Part shown: positions 1 to 9,723 of the stretch, piece after piece | Layout: each line of letters begins with the position of its first letter | How positions within the stretch are numbered: position 1 is the first letter of the stretch | Program-made: the position numbers and the translations under genes | Notes under the pieces: model-generated | The model's input: the letters and a program-made list of their open reading frames with translations, nothing else | What the model was told of the DNA's origin: nothing | The model's database searches: none | NCBI RefSeq assembly: GCF_000242455.2 | Contig: NC_019892.1 | Coordinates: forward strand, 8,814,744-8,878,743 | Source of the DNA: Singulisphaera acidiphila DSM 18658 | GTDB taxonomy: Bacteria > Planctomycetota > Planctomycetia > Isosphaerales > Isosphaeraceae | DNA length: 64,000 nt | Direction: 5' to 3'

Positions 1-195
1 CACGATGCCGCGGCAAGCGCGGAGGACCATCGCTTCGTGGCGCTCGACCAGTGCCGCGAAGGCCAGTTCCGAAGACTCGTTGCGCCGTGTGGCGAATTGC
101 TCCAGGAGTTGCCCGTCCGTCAGGGCGGCCGTTGCTCCCAGGTTGAACAATGAACGGATCTGCTTCAGGACGGTCCCATTCCGTATCTGTGCCAC
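1..195 (-). CDS. ECF-type sigma-70 factor, N-terminal fragment cut by window edge
   Basis: The reverse strand reads open from a GTG at 195 down to base 1, giving 65 residues with no stop, so the gene continues outside the window. The protein begins MAQIRNGTVLKQ and contains LTDGQLLEQF followed by FAALVERHEAMVLRACRGIV-type sequence. This is the start of the sigma-70 region 2 helix and is typical of the large planctomycete ECF sigma factors, which carry a conserved lead of the form 'LxDxQLLExF…AFxxLVxRHgpMVLxxCR'. Such proteins direct RNA polymerase to stress or envelope regulons; many in this phylum have a WD40 or kinase-like tail, which cannot be checked here. The start is inferred from the family pattern because no ATG lies in frame. 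Confidence 0.75.
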   Translation of the reverse strand, partial: MAQIRNGTVLKQIRSLFNLGATAALTDGQLLEQFATRRNESSELAFAALVERHEAMVLRACRGIV

Positions 196-745
196 TGGCC
201 TCGCCCCCTCGGTGCTCGATGGACTTCCTAACTCTAATAAAGTCGTCGAGGCGGTCGAATGTTCCTTCTTTCCGCAAGATCAACCGGGTGGCTACGCGTC
301 GCGCTGGTGGGCCACGATTGGAGTGGAATCGTCGGCTGATGGGTTGCGGTGAAATGGTGGGTGAACCGATTGCTGCTCGGATTCTTATACGGCCAAATCC
401 CTTGAGATTGACAGCGAGTGGGCCCGATCCTCACCAAGTCCGGGATCGACTTGGCACTACCCCATCACATCCCTTAAGCCCTTTTACTATCTAACGTTAC
501 GCCGTTCAGCAAATCGCAGCACAAGAGCAATAACATTCATACGACCTGACGGAAAGCCTGAGAGCCCAGGGACCGAAGAATTTCGATATCACGCACTCGC
601 GCAAATACGTACCAGAAAGGTAACAGAGTCGTGGTGAGGGCTTGCGACGGCTCAAGGCGCGGTCCATCATGTGGGACGCGAAAGGGGTGGGAGCCCACCC
701 CTTTGGGTCACGCGGTTCGAACGGGTCAAACTGGAGCCAGCTCAA
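196..745. other. Intergenic region, divergent between sigma factor and Gfo/Idh gene
   Basis: This 550-bp spacer separates two divergently transcribed genes and must hold both promoters. Longer reading frames crossing it are unsupported by any recognisable protein. The only clear structure is the perfect palindrome at 681-704, listed separately. No convincing promoter hexamers could be called by eye. Confidence 0.5.
681..704. repeat. Perfect 11-bp palindrome (GTGGGC/GCCCAC repeat family)
   Basis: AAAGGGGTGGG and CCCACCCCTTT pair perfectly around a two-base AG loop, 42 bp before the start of the Gfo/Idh gene. The core GGGGTGGG…CCCACCCC recurs at 12485-12509, with shorter relatives at 19904-19918 and 19971-19983. 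It is therefore a member of a dispersed palindrome family rather than a unique operator. It could form a transcript hairpin in the 5' untranslated region. Confidence 0.7.
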
Positions 746-2119
<1,374 letters not shown>

Positions 2120-2151
2120 AACCACACGTTTCGCAACGCAAGACGAACTAG

Positions 2152-2188
2152 GCGCGAGGGTGGCCGGCGAATCACGCCAGCCACCCTC
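2152..2188 (+). terminator. Hairpin downstream of Gfo/Idh gene
   Basis: GCGAGGGTGGC (2152-2162) pairs exactly with GCCACCCTCGC (2178-2188), 33 bp after the stop codon. The 15-base loop holds a further GGCG/CGCC pair. There is no strong T-tract, so efficiency is uncertain, but the position suits termination. Confidence 0.6.
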
Positions 2189-2521
2189 GCGGCGCTTCGG
2201 GACCGACTGCGCTCGCCCCCTCAGAGCCACATCGTAGACGCCTTCAAATCAAGGGGGTGTCCGGCGCACAAGGCCCCCGATCCGGAAACGCGAAGACGAG
2301 GTCGCCCACCCTCCAGAACGATTCTTCATGACCTGGCAACTCTCCTGAAGACAAGAGGTCCAACCCTTGCAAGCGGGTGGTCGACCGTCTATGATCTGGC
2401 CTTCGTTCAGTATTACGATTTTGAGAATCGTAACCCAAAAAGTTCATCTGCAGAGCCTCGGACCGCGATCAGGTCCTTGTGGAGCGGCCGATTTCAGAGT
2501 CCCCATGGAGTTGCCCTGCCC
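2189..2521. other. Intergenic region upstream of ABC operon
   Basis: About 330 bp containing no supported gene. It should carry the promoter of the ABC-2 transporter operon. A short AT-richer patch around 2400-2445 is the most plausible promoter area, but no defined motif was identified. Confidence 0.4.
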
Positions 2522-3226
2522 ATGCTCGAAGCTCGGTCACTCACGAAGACGTACAACGGGTTCACGGCTCTGGATTCGCTCGACCTCTCCGTGCAGGCGG
2601 GCGAAATCTTCTGCCTGCTGGGGGCCAATGGCGCCGGCAAGACGACGACCATCAACCTCTTCCTGAACTTCATCGCGCCAACCTCGGGAAGTGTGACGAT
2701 CCGAGGGGTCGACGTCGTCGCCAATCCCCTGGAGACGAAGAAGTACGTCGCCTACATCCCCGAGACGGTGATACTCTATAAAAACCTCTCGGGGCTCGAG
2801 AACCTGTCGTACTTCGCAGCGCTAGCCGGCCACGAGGAGTATTCGCCGACCGAGCTGCGTGAGTTCCTCCGCCAGTCGGGCCTCCCCGAGGAGGCGGCGG
2901 AACGTCGGGTCGGGACATACTCGAAGGGGATGCGGCAGAAGGTCGGGATCGCGATCGCGCTGGCCAAGCATGCCGAGTCGCTCCTGCTCGACGAGCCGAC
3001 CTCAGGGCTCGACCCGAAGGCCTCCAACGAGTTCGCCAACCTGCTCCGCACTCTGCGCGACCGGGGCGTCGCCGTACTGATGGCCACCCACGACCTGTTC
3101 CACGCCAAGGAGACCGGCACGCGGGTCGGGATCATGAAGCGCGGGCGAATGGTCGCGAGCCTGGAAACCGACGAGGTCGGGCACGCCGACCTGGAACGCA
3201 TCTACCTGGAACACATGCACGATTGA
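2522..3226 (+). CDS. ABC-2 type transporter ATP-binding protein
   Basis: A 234-residue ATPase subunit that powers the two membrane proteins encoded next. It has the full nucleotide-binding set: Walker A GANGAGKTT near residue 37, a Q-loop region around YIPE, the signature YSKGMRQKV, Walker B LLLDEPTSGLDP and the switch histidine in ATHDLFHA. The ATG at 2522 (MLEARSLTKTY) is the natural start of the fold; extension to 2477 adds no family sequence. The next gene follows after 46 bp on the same strand. Members of this class export drugs, lipids or polysaccharides, or serve copper-type systems (NosF-like); the substrate is unknown here. Confidence 0.9.
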   Translation: MLEARSLTKTYNGFTALDSLDLSVQAGEIFCLLGANGAGKTTTINLFLNFIAPTSGSVTIRGVDVVANPLETKKYVAYIPETVILYKNLSGLENLSYFAALAGHEEYSPTELREFLRQSGLPEEAAERRVGTYSKGMRQKVGIAIALAKHAESLLLDEPTSGLDPKASNEFANLLRTLRDRGVAVLMATHDLFHAKETGTRVGIMKRGRMVASLETDEVGHADLERIYLEHMHD

Positions 3227-3272
3227 TTCTCGTTCAATTTCAATCGTAAAGGGTCTCGCGGGGCGGCCATCC

Positions 3273-4688
3273 ATGATCCTTCGCATCGCGCGCAAAGAAT
3301 TCTGCGACCTGATCCGCGACGGCCGGTTCCGCTGGTCGGCGGCGATCGTCACGGTGCTGCTGGTGGCTGCGACGGCCGTGGGCTGGCGCAGTTGGCGCGA
3401 GCTCCGCGATGAGCACGACCGGGCGCAAGCCGAAGCTCGAGAGCATTTTAACGACCAGGAGGAGAAGAACCCGCACGCCGCGGCGCACTACGGACTCTAC
3501 GTTTTCAAGCCCAAGCCGCCGCTCGCGTTCGTCGACCCGGGCGTCGACCCATACACCGGCGTCTCGGTCCACCTGGAGGCGCATCGCCGCAACGAGGTGG
3601 GGAACCGGCCGGCCCGCGATGCGACCGCGCTGCAGCGATTCGGCGAGCTCACCGCCGCATCGACTCTACAAGTACTCATGCCTCTCCTGATCATCTTCCT
3701 CACGTTTCCGGCCATCGCGGGCGAGCGCGAGCAGGGGACGCTCCGGCAGGTGATGAGCCTCGGCGTCCGGCCAAGGACGCTCGTCGCCGGCAAAGCCTTG
3801 GGGCTCACCGTGGCCCTGGGGCTGATCGCCGCGCCGGCGGTGGCCCTGGGCGTGGCGGTGGTGGTCTTGGGCGGACCAGAGGCAATCCGGACCTGGCCAC
3901 ACTCGCTCGCCCTGTTCACGGGGTATGCGATTTACCTGGGGATCTTCCTCGCCGTTTCGCTGTTGGTCTCAGCGCTCGCCGGCTCCTCACGAGTCGCCCT
4001 GATCGTGCTGCTCGGCTTCTGGATCGTCAATGCGATGGTCGCCCCTCGGCTGGCGACCGACCTGGCGCGTCGCGCGGTCCCGACACCATCGGCACTTCAG
4101 TTCGCCGACGCGATCCGCCGCGACATCAAGGCAGGCGTCGACGGGCACGACCCGGAAGACGCCCGGATCGAACGGCTCAAGCAAGACACCCTCAAAAAGT
4201 ACAACGTCGAGACCGTGGAAGACCTGCCGATCAACTTTCAAGGGATCGCCCTCCAGGCGGGCGAGGAATACGGCAACTCCGTCTTCGATCGCCACTACGG
4301 AGCCCTCTGGCAAGCATTCGAGGGGCAGGACTCGCTCCGGAAAACCCTCGGCTTCGTGTTCCCAACCCTGGCGGTCCGCGAGTTGTCGATGGCCCTGGCC
4401 GGGACCGACAACGCCCGGGCTCGCGACTTTGCCGACTCGGCCGAAGCCTATCGTCGGACCCTGGTCCGGGCCTTGAACGTCGACCTGGAACGCAACGGGG
4501 CCGACCTGGGCTTCATGTACCAGGCGGAGCCGGAACTCTGGCGAAGCATGCCGGAATTCCGATATCAGCCCCCGGGCCTGCGTTCGACTCTCGCACGTCA
4601 AGGCCTCGCCTGGTCGTCGTTGCTGTTGTGGCTGATCGTGGCCACCGGACTGGTTCGCCGTTCGGCCCGGACTCTGCGGGTCGACTGA
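3273..4688 (+). CDS. ABC-2 transporter permease (DUF3526-like), first subunit
   Basis: A 471-residue membrane protein starting MILRIARKEFCDLIRDGRFRW, the usual amphipathic entry helix of NosY/DUF3526 permeases. One transmembrane segment follows directly, then a large extracytoplasmic domain, then a cluster of hydrophobic helices between about residues 130 and 260 (for example LIIFLTFPAIAGEREQGTL, the ABC-2 hallmark 'GEREQGTL'). A second large soluble domain follows, with a final helix before the C terminus. It lies 46 bp after the ATPase and 30 bp before a second permease of the same design, so the pair probably makes a heterodimeric channel. The substrate is not evident. Confidence 0.85.
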   Translation: MILRIARKEFCDLIRDGRFRWSAAIVTVLLVAATAVGWRSWRELRDEHDRAQAEAREHFNDQEEKNPHAAAHYGLYVFKPKPPLAFVDPGVDPYTGVSVHLEAHRRNEVGNRPARDATALQRFGELTAASTLQVLMPLLIIFLTFPAIAGEREQGTLRQVMSLGVRPRTLVAGKALGLTVALGLIAAPAVALGVAVVVLGGPEAIRTWPHSLALFTGYAIYLGIFLAVSLLVSALAGSSRVALIVLLGFWIVNAMVAPRLATDLARRAVPTPSALQFADAIRRDIKAGVDGHDPEDARIERLKQDTLKKYNVETVEDLPINFQGIALQAGEEYGNSVFDRHYGALWQAFEGQDSLRKTLGFVFPTLAVRELSMALAGTDNARARDFADSAEAYRRTLVRALNVDLERNGADLGFMYQAEPELWRSMPEFRYQPPGLRSTLARQGLAWSSLLLWLIVATGLVRRSARTLRVD

Positions 4689-4718
4689 ATCCTCATATTC
4701 AAGCATCAAGGCCCCGCA

Positions 4719-6128
4719 ATGCTCCTCAGAAGAATCATGCGGCACGAGGTCCGGTTGCTGGCGGTGGACCGGACGCTCCTGGCCGTCGGGATCCTCCTCG
4801 CGGTCGTCGTCGGCTATGGCGTCCTCAACGGCGTCACATGGGCCGCCTTCCAGCGAGCGACCCTGAACGCCGCCGCTCGCGAAGAGTCCGATCGGTTCAA
4901 GGCGCTGCGAAACCGCCTGACCTCGCCCGGCGACGGGCCGGGCCTTCCGGCCGACCAGGTCGGTCTCTCGCTCGGGGCCCGCTACGCCGCCATGCCACCG
5001 GGGCCGTTGGCGTCGCTGGTGATCGGTCAGAGTGACCTTTACCCGTACTACGCGCTGGTGACGACGGCGAACCGCCAGTCAGCCCTCGCCCATGATGAGA
5101 TCGAGAACCCGACCCACCTGATGTCAGGGCGGTTCGACCTCGGGTTTGTCGTGGTCGTCCTCTACCCGCTCGTGATCCTGGCCCTGGGTTATAACCTGCT
5201 GTCGGGCGAGAAGGAGCAGGGGACGCTTGTCATCGTCCTCTCGCAACCCGTGGGGCGGCGAACGCTCGTCCTGGGCAAAGTGCTGGCGCGTGGGCTCGCG
5301 GTGGTTGGCCTCGCAGTGGCGATCTCGATCGGAGGATACCTCTTGGCCGGCGGTCCGACCACGGGCGACGGCCTGACGCGGCTGGGCCTCTGGCTGGCCG
5401 TGGTCGCCGCCTACGGTGCCTTCTGGTTCGCGCTGGCCGTGGCGATCAACGCCCTCGGACGAAGCTCGGCGACCAATGCGCTGGCGCTGGCCGGCACCTG
5501 GTTCTTGCTGGTCGCGGTCGTCCCGGCGTTGGCGTCGCTGTTCGTCCGCATCGCCTACCCGGTGCCGTCCCGGATCGAGTTGATCCAGACCGTCCGGGAG
5601 GCCTCCGACCAGGCGAAGGCAGACGGCCCCAAGCTCAACGCCAAGTTCCTTGAAGCCCACCCCGAGCTGGCCCGTGGACAAGCTGAGGCGAGTGAGTTCG
5701 CCATCCAGTCACTGGCCGTTCAGGATGCCTCCGAAGCGGGAGTCGCCGCCGTCTTGAGCCGCTTCGAGACCCAGTTGGGGCATCAGCAACGGCTCGTCGA
5801 CCGGCTCCGTTTTCTCTCGCCCGCGATCGCCACCCTGGAGGCTTTGCAGGATGTGGCAGGCACCGGCTCGGCGCGGTACACACACTTCGCCGCGCAGGTC
5901 GATCAATTCCACGAGGGCTGGCGGGCTTATTTCCGCCCCAAAATCCTGGCGGGCGAACTGATCCGCCGCGACGACCTGGCGCGGATCCCGGCCTTCTCCT
6001 TCCGCGAAGAGCCGCTCGGCGCGGTCGCCTCCCGCGCCTCGGTCGGCCTGGCGGGACTCATCCTCCCCACCCTGGTCATCGGCTCGATCGGACTTGCTGC
6101 CATGCGCCGCTATCCGGTCGTCGGCTAA
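4719..6128 (+). CDS. ABC-2 transporter permease (DUF3526-like), second subunit
   Basis: A 469-residue membrane protein paralogous to the preceding gene. It has an N-terminal anchor (TLLAVGILLAVVVGYGVL), a soluble domain, and a helix bundle opened by SGEKEQGTLVIVLSQP, the ABC-2 motif equivalent to GEREQGTL in its partner. A long soluble insertion and a terminal membrane helix follow. The two permeases differ in sequence but share domain order, as expected for a heterodimer served by the single upstream ATPase. The following TPR gene begins 28 bp downstream. Confidence 0.85.
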   Translation: MLLRRIMRHEVRLLAVDRTLLAVGILLAVVVGYGVLNGVTWAAFQRATLNAAAREESDRFKALRNRLTSPGDGPGLPADQVGLSLGARYAAMPPGPLASLVIGQSDLYPYYALVTTANRQSALAHDEIENPTHLMSGRFDLGFVVVVLYPLVILALGYNLLSGEKEQGTLVIVLSQPVGRRTLVLGKVLARGLAVVGLAVAISIGGYLLAGGPTTGDGLTRLGLWLAVVAAYGAFWFALAVAINALGRSSATNALALAGTWFLLVAVVPALASLFVRIAYPVPSRIELIQTVREASDQAKADGPKLNAKFLEAHPELARGQAEASEFAIQSLAVQDASEAGVAAVLSRFETQLGHQQRLVDRLRFLSPAIATLEALQDVAGTGSARYTHFAAQVDQFHEGWRAYFRPKILAGELIRRDDLARIPAFSFREEPLGAVASRASVGLAGLILPTLVIGSIGLAAMRRYPVVG

Positions 6129-6156
6129 CGCTCAGATTCACAATGGGCAGAATTTC

Positions 6157-7302
6157 ATGATTACCAAATCTAATTACAAAAACACATTCTTTTCCATTCT
6201 GGCCATATTCGCGTTCGGCACGCCCTGCCTGGCCGTCGAGCGCGAATCGCCGGCTCACGAAACGGCGAAGTTGATCGACGCAGGGCGATACCGCGAAGCG
6301 CTCAGCCTCCTCGAAAAAGGGGACTCCCAAGCCGAGAAGGACCTCGAGGCACGAACCCTGCTGGCAAGAGCCTACCTGGGCACCGGCCGCTATCGCGAGG
6401 CTGAGACGACCCTTGCCAAACCTGGCGCGGGCGTGGCCGACCCGGCTGCCCTCGAGATCCTCGCCCGCGCCGCGGAGGCGCAAGGTAATCTCGATCGGGC
6501 GATCGGGCTCATGACCGAGGCCGTGGAGGCAAAACGGAAGTCGCTCGCCTCGACCGAGACCGTGGAGGGGGCCAGCGCTCTGGCGGAGTACCGGACAAGG
6601 CTTGGAGAACTGGCCTTCCGGGCCGGCCGGCTCGACCCGGCGAAGGAACAGTTCCAGAAGGCGGTATCGCTGGTCAACCAGGCCCACGCCAAGCTGCATG
6701 AGCAGGGAATCCCGCATGACGAGTCCGACCCGCGAATGTTTGCCGCCGGGGCCACCGCCGGCCTGGCACAGGTCTACGCGGCGAAGGGGGATAACGCCCG
6801 GGCCGAGCGGACCTGGCGAGGTGTCGCCGCCCGCGCGAGCGACCCGACCAGCCTCGCCAATCTCGCGGCCTTCTCCCTGGCCAAGAACGACCCGAAGACG
6901 GCCCGCCGCCACTTCGATCGAGCCTTGCGCCTCTCTGAGAACAAGCCGGCCTACCGCCGCGCCCGTGCTCTGATCCTCATCGACCGGGGAGAAACCTCCG
7001 ACGAGGCCCTGACCCTGGCCGAGGCCGCCTACAAGGACGGCCCCGACATCTACGCACGCGACACGCTCGCCTGGGTCCTCCACCGCCGTGGCGATACCGG
7101 CCGGGCCTGGGAGATCCTCGGCCCCGCGCTCACGGTCGGGACCCGCGACCCGCTGGTGCTCTACCATGCCGGGGCGATCGCTCAAGCGCTCGGCAAACGC
7201 GAGGATGCGAAGCGGCTGCTAGCACAAGCCCTCGCGACCAATCCCGCCTTCGATCCGGTCGCAGCGCGGGACGCGCAACAGGCCCTTGAACGGCTGCGCT
7301 AA
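6157..7302 (+). CDS. Secreted tetratricopeptide-repeat protein
   Basis: A 381-residue protein. The ATG at 6157 gives a lysine-rich start and hydrophobic signal peptide (NTFFSILAIFAFGTPCLA); the possible in-frame extension to 6094 would bury this signal and overlap the previous gene. The mature part is almost entirely helical repeats of the TPR kind, with pairs such as ARYLGTGRYREAETTL and LARAAEAQGNLDRAIGLM-like units every 34 or so residues, so it is probably a protein-binding scaffold outside the cytoplasmic membrane. It is the fourth gene of the ABC-2 operon and likely assists that transporter. No enzymatic motif was seen. Confidence 0.8.
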   Translation: MITKSNYKNTFFSILAIFAFGTPCLAVERESPAHETAKLIDAGRYREALSLLEKGDSQAEKDLEARTLLARAYLGTGRYREAETTLAKPGAGVADPAALEILARAAEAQGNLDRAIGLMTEAVEAKRKSLASTETVEGASALAEYRTRLGELAFRAGRLDPAKEQFQKAVSLVNQAHAKLHEQGIPHDESDPRMFAAGATAGLAQVYAAKGDNARAERTWRGVAARASDPTSLANLAAFSLAKNDPKTARRHFDRALRLSENKPAYRRARALILIDRGETSDEALTLAEAAYKDGPDIYARDTLAWVLHRRGDTGRAWEILGPALTVGTRDPLVLYHAGAIAQALGKREDAKRLLAQALATNPAFDPVAARDAQQALERLR

Positions 7303-7388
7303 CTCCCTTGGCTCCAACCGTTGGGAGCGGCTTGACTCATCCGGCCCCCCGCTCTCTTTTTCCCCCTGGCACCGAACCGAGGACTTTT

Positions 7389-8210
7389 ATGAGTTCCATC
7401 AAGCGTCCCCTGCTGCTATCTCTGGGGTTGATCCTGACCACCACACTCGCCGCCCAGGCCCATACCCTGCGCGTGCTCGTCAATCGCCCTGTGGTCGAGC
7501 AAGGCGCAAAGGGGACGGTTTACCTAAGCTACGGACACCTCCTGCCGGTCGACGAGTTGATTGATGCCGAAGCCCTGGCCCTCCTTCAGCTCCACACCCC
7601 GACGGGGTCGGTCAAGCCGCTGCGGACCTCCGGCAAATCGCTCCATGCCAACGAAGTCATCTTCGACGAGCCGGGCCTCTACCAGGCGGCGACCGCCCGC
7701 AAGCCATTGGTCTATTCCACTTATACCGACGCGTCAGGGAAGCAGGCGTTCGCCAGGGTCCCCAAGAGCGAGCTCAAACTTCCGGAGGGAGGAAAGCTTC
7801 TCCTCGGCACGAAAGGGCACCAGTACTCGAAAGCGTTGATCCTCAGTGGCGAAGCTTTAGGGCCATCGCCTGCGCCGCTCGGCCACAAGCTGGAGATCGT
7901 TGTCGAAAGCCAGTTGGGCAAGCAAGGCTACTCGGCCGACCAGCCGATCAAGGCCCGCGTCCTGTTCCAAGGGAAGCCGCTGGCCGGCGTGAAAGTCGAC
8001 GCGGCAAGCACCACCCTGAGCCCGGACGGCCTCCCGGAGACCGCAGCGGAGACCGACTCCGACGGACGGGTCACACTCGAACTGCCCGAGCCCGGGATCT
8101 GGGTTTTGAACGTGACGTACAAGTTCGACTCCGCGCCGGGAGACCGGCAAGCCTTCGACATCGAGTCGTACGTGGCGACCTTCGCGATCCCGATCGCCGA
8201 AGAGAAGTGA
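7389..8210 (+). CDS. DUF4198 domain protein, exported
   Basis: A 273-residue protein beginning MSSIKRPLLLSLGLILTT and cleaved probably after AAQA, so the mature chain starts HTLRVLVNRPVVEQG. This is the usual opening of DUF4198 proteins (NikM/CbiK-like or Cna-B-related), which often expose an N-terminal histidine suited to metal binding. The C-terminal third (ADQPIKARVLFQGKPLAGVKV…DSDGRVTLELPEPGIWVLNV) is a carboxypeptidase-regulatory-like beta sandwich. It lies 86 bp after the TPR gene and closes the operon. A role in metal or small-ligand capture for the adjacent transporter is inferred from the fold, not shown. Confidence 0.75.
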   Translation: MSSIKRPLLLSLGLILTTTLAAQAHTLRVLVNRPVVEQGAKGTVYLSYGHLLPVDELIDAEALALLQLHTPTGSVKPLRTSGKSLHANEVIFDEPGLYQAATARKPLVYSTYTDASGKQAFARVPKSELKLPEGGKLLLGTKGHQYSKALILSGEALGPSPAPLGHKLEIVVESQLGKQGYSADQPIKARVLFQGKPLAGVKVDAASTTLSPDGLPETAAETDSDGRVTLELPEPGIWVLNVTYKFDSAPGDRQAFDIESYVATFAIPIAEEK

Positions 8211-8233
8211 GCCAGGCCGTCTCCTGAAATTCT

Positions 8234-8326
8234 CCAGGCGAGCGGGGAGCATCAGCTCCCTGTCTTTTGGAAGAGCAACGTTGGCCTCGACCACGAAGAC
8301 AGGGAACTGACGCTCCCCACTCGCTG
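8234..8326. repeat. Two inverted copies of the AGGCGAGYGGGGA palindromic repeat
   Basis: The segment 8238-8266 (GCGAGCGGGGAGCATCAG…) is repeated in inverse orientation at 8296-8324 with four differences over about 29 bases, separated by 29 bp. Each arm also contains its own small hairpin, such as GGGAGC-ATCA-GCTCCC at 8245-8260. Related single copies lie at 37140-37178 and 63478-63516, with a half copy at 28737-28757. The position after the DUF4198 stop suits termination, but the recurrence points to a dispersed REP-like element. Confidence 0.75.
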
Positions 8327-8432
8327 AGAAGACCGCGAAAAGTGCTCCGGTCCCTTGCCAAACCCTCGATCGCGCGGTATTACGATTATGAAAATCTTCA
8401 CACCGACCCTTTTTGTGAAGGATCAGATTCGT

Positions 8433-9437
8433 ATGCGTCGCCGAGGTTTCACGCTCATCGAGCTCTTGGTCGTGATCGCGATCATTGCGGTCTTGATCGC
8501 CCTGCTCTTGCCGGCCGTGCAGGCGGCGCGTGAGGCGGCCCGCCGCTCTCAGTGCGTCAACAACCTGAAGCAGCTTGGCATTGCGTTGCACAACTACCAC
8601 GACACCATGGGGCGGTTCCCGTTCGGCGCCATCGTCGCGCCCGTCAACAACTACTGGGTCCTTCGGGGTGCCGGAGGCGAGCACTACCGCTACTCGGTCC
8701 TGGCCATGCTCTCCCCGTTCCTGGAGCAGACGCAGGTCTACAACGCCTTGAACTTCGACTTCCCCGTCTTCGACGAGGTTGGGGCCGCCACTCTGCCCAA
8801 CACAACGGTCTTCGACCTGAAGGTCGCGCTGTTCCTCTGTCCCAGCGACACCGGCCAGACGGTGCAACCCGGTTTCGCCCCGGGAAACTACATGGGTTGC
8901 GCGGGCGACGGCCAGAACAATGGCGGATCGGCCCTCTGGGGCAACCCCAACGGCACCTTCTTCTACAACTCGTCGGTGACGCTGGCCCAAGTCAGCGACG
9001 GGTCGAGCCAGACCGCCCTGCTCAGCGAGAGCGTGCTCGGCCCCGGCAGCTTCGACATCCCCAAGCCCGGCTCGCCCACCCCGGTCAACGTCCAGACCGA
9101 GATTCCGTTCACCCCGATCACGAACTACCTGCCGCTGACCGTCGGCGAATGCCAGTCACCAACCCGCTATTCCGGCTGGCGGAACCGAGGCTGGATCCAG
9201 GGCGACATGCGCAACATGCTCTACACCCACTTCATCACGCCCAACAGCAAGACCTACGACTGCCTCCGCGGTAGCGACTACGGCTGGAAGACCGCCCGCA
9301 GCCGCCATTCCGGCGGAGTCAACGTCCTCTTCGGAGACGGCTCAGTCAAGTTCATCAAGGACTCCATCAGCCAGCCGACTTGGGCCGCTCTGGCCACCCG
9401 CGCCGGGGGCGAGGTCGTCAGCAGCGACGCTTACTAA
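8433..9437 (+). CDS. DUF1559 protein with prepilin-type N terminus
   Basis: A 334-residue pseudopilin-like protein. The start at 8433 has AAGGA about ten bases upstream and yields MRRRGFTLIELLVVIAIIA, the type IV prepilin peptidase recognition site (cleavage after G, then F-T-L-I-E) and hydrophobic spine. The in-frame ATG at 8388 is possible but has no ribosome site. Next come the DUF1559 signatures AREAARRSQCVNNLKQLG and, near the C terminus, HSGGVNVLFGDGSVKF. Planctomycetes encode dozens of these proteins; they are thought to form pilus-like or secretion-associated structures at the cell surface. The specific role is unknown. Confidence 0.9.
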   Translation: MRRRGFTLIELLVVIAIIAVLIALLLPAVQAAREAARRSQCVNNLKQLGIALHNYHDTMGRFPFGAIVAPVNNYWVLRGAGGEHYRYSVLAMLSPFLEQTQVYNALNFDFPVFDEVGAATLPNTTVFDLKVALFLCPSDTGQTVQPGFAPGNYMGCAGDGQNNGGSALWGNPNGTFFYNSSVTLAQVSDGSSQTALLSESVLGPGSFDIPKPGSPTPVNVQTEIPFTPITNYLPLTVGECQSPTRYSGWRNRGWIQGDMRNMLYTHFITPNSKTYDCLRGSDYGWKTARSRHSGGVNVLFGDGSVKFIKDSISQPTWAALATRAGGEVVSSDAY

Positions 9438-9723
9438 AGCCCTGGGACGGTGGCCGCCTTTCTTTTTCGGGCGTCCCCAAGAGACGGTCGGCAGGACCTT
9501 CCTGACTCGGCGATCAGCGCGCGTTACAATCGCCCTCCCGAATTGGCCTGATTCCCAGAAACCGGAGCCAAGCGGCCGGAGCTCTCGATCTAAGACCGCC
9601 GGGGACTATGGGTTCCGACGATCCGGAACCGATCGCCCCCAGGCTCTTCGGGTCGCGTTCGTGGCCTCGGTCAGTTGGCTCCGGTCTCGATTCCCACCAC
9701 CCAAGGCTTTTGGATTCTCCCAA

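Noticed and set aside
8234-8326. CRISPR-like array
   Set aside because: There are only two inverted copies of a palindrome with one spacer, not regularly spaced direct repeats, and no cas gene is present.
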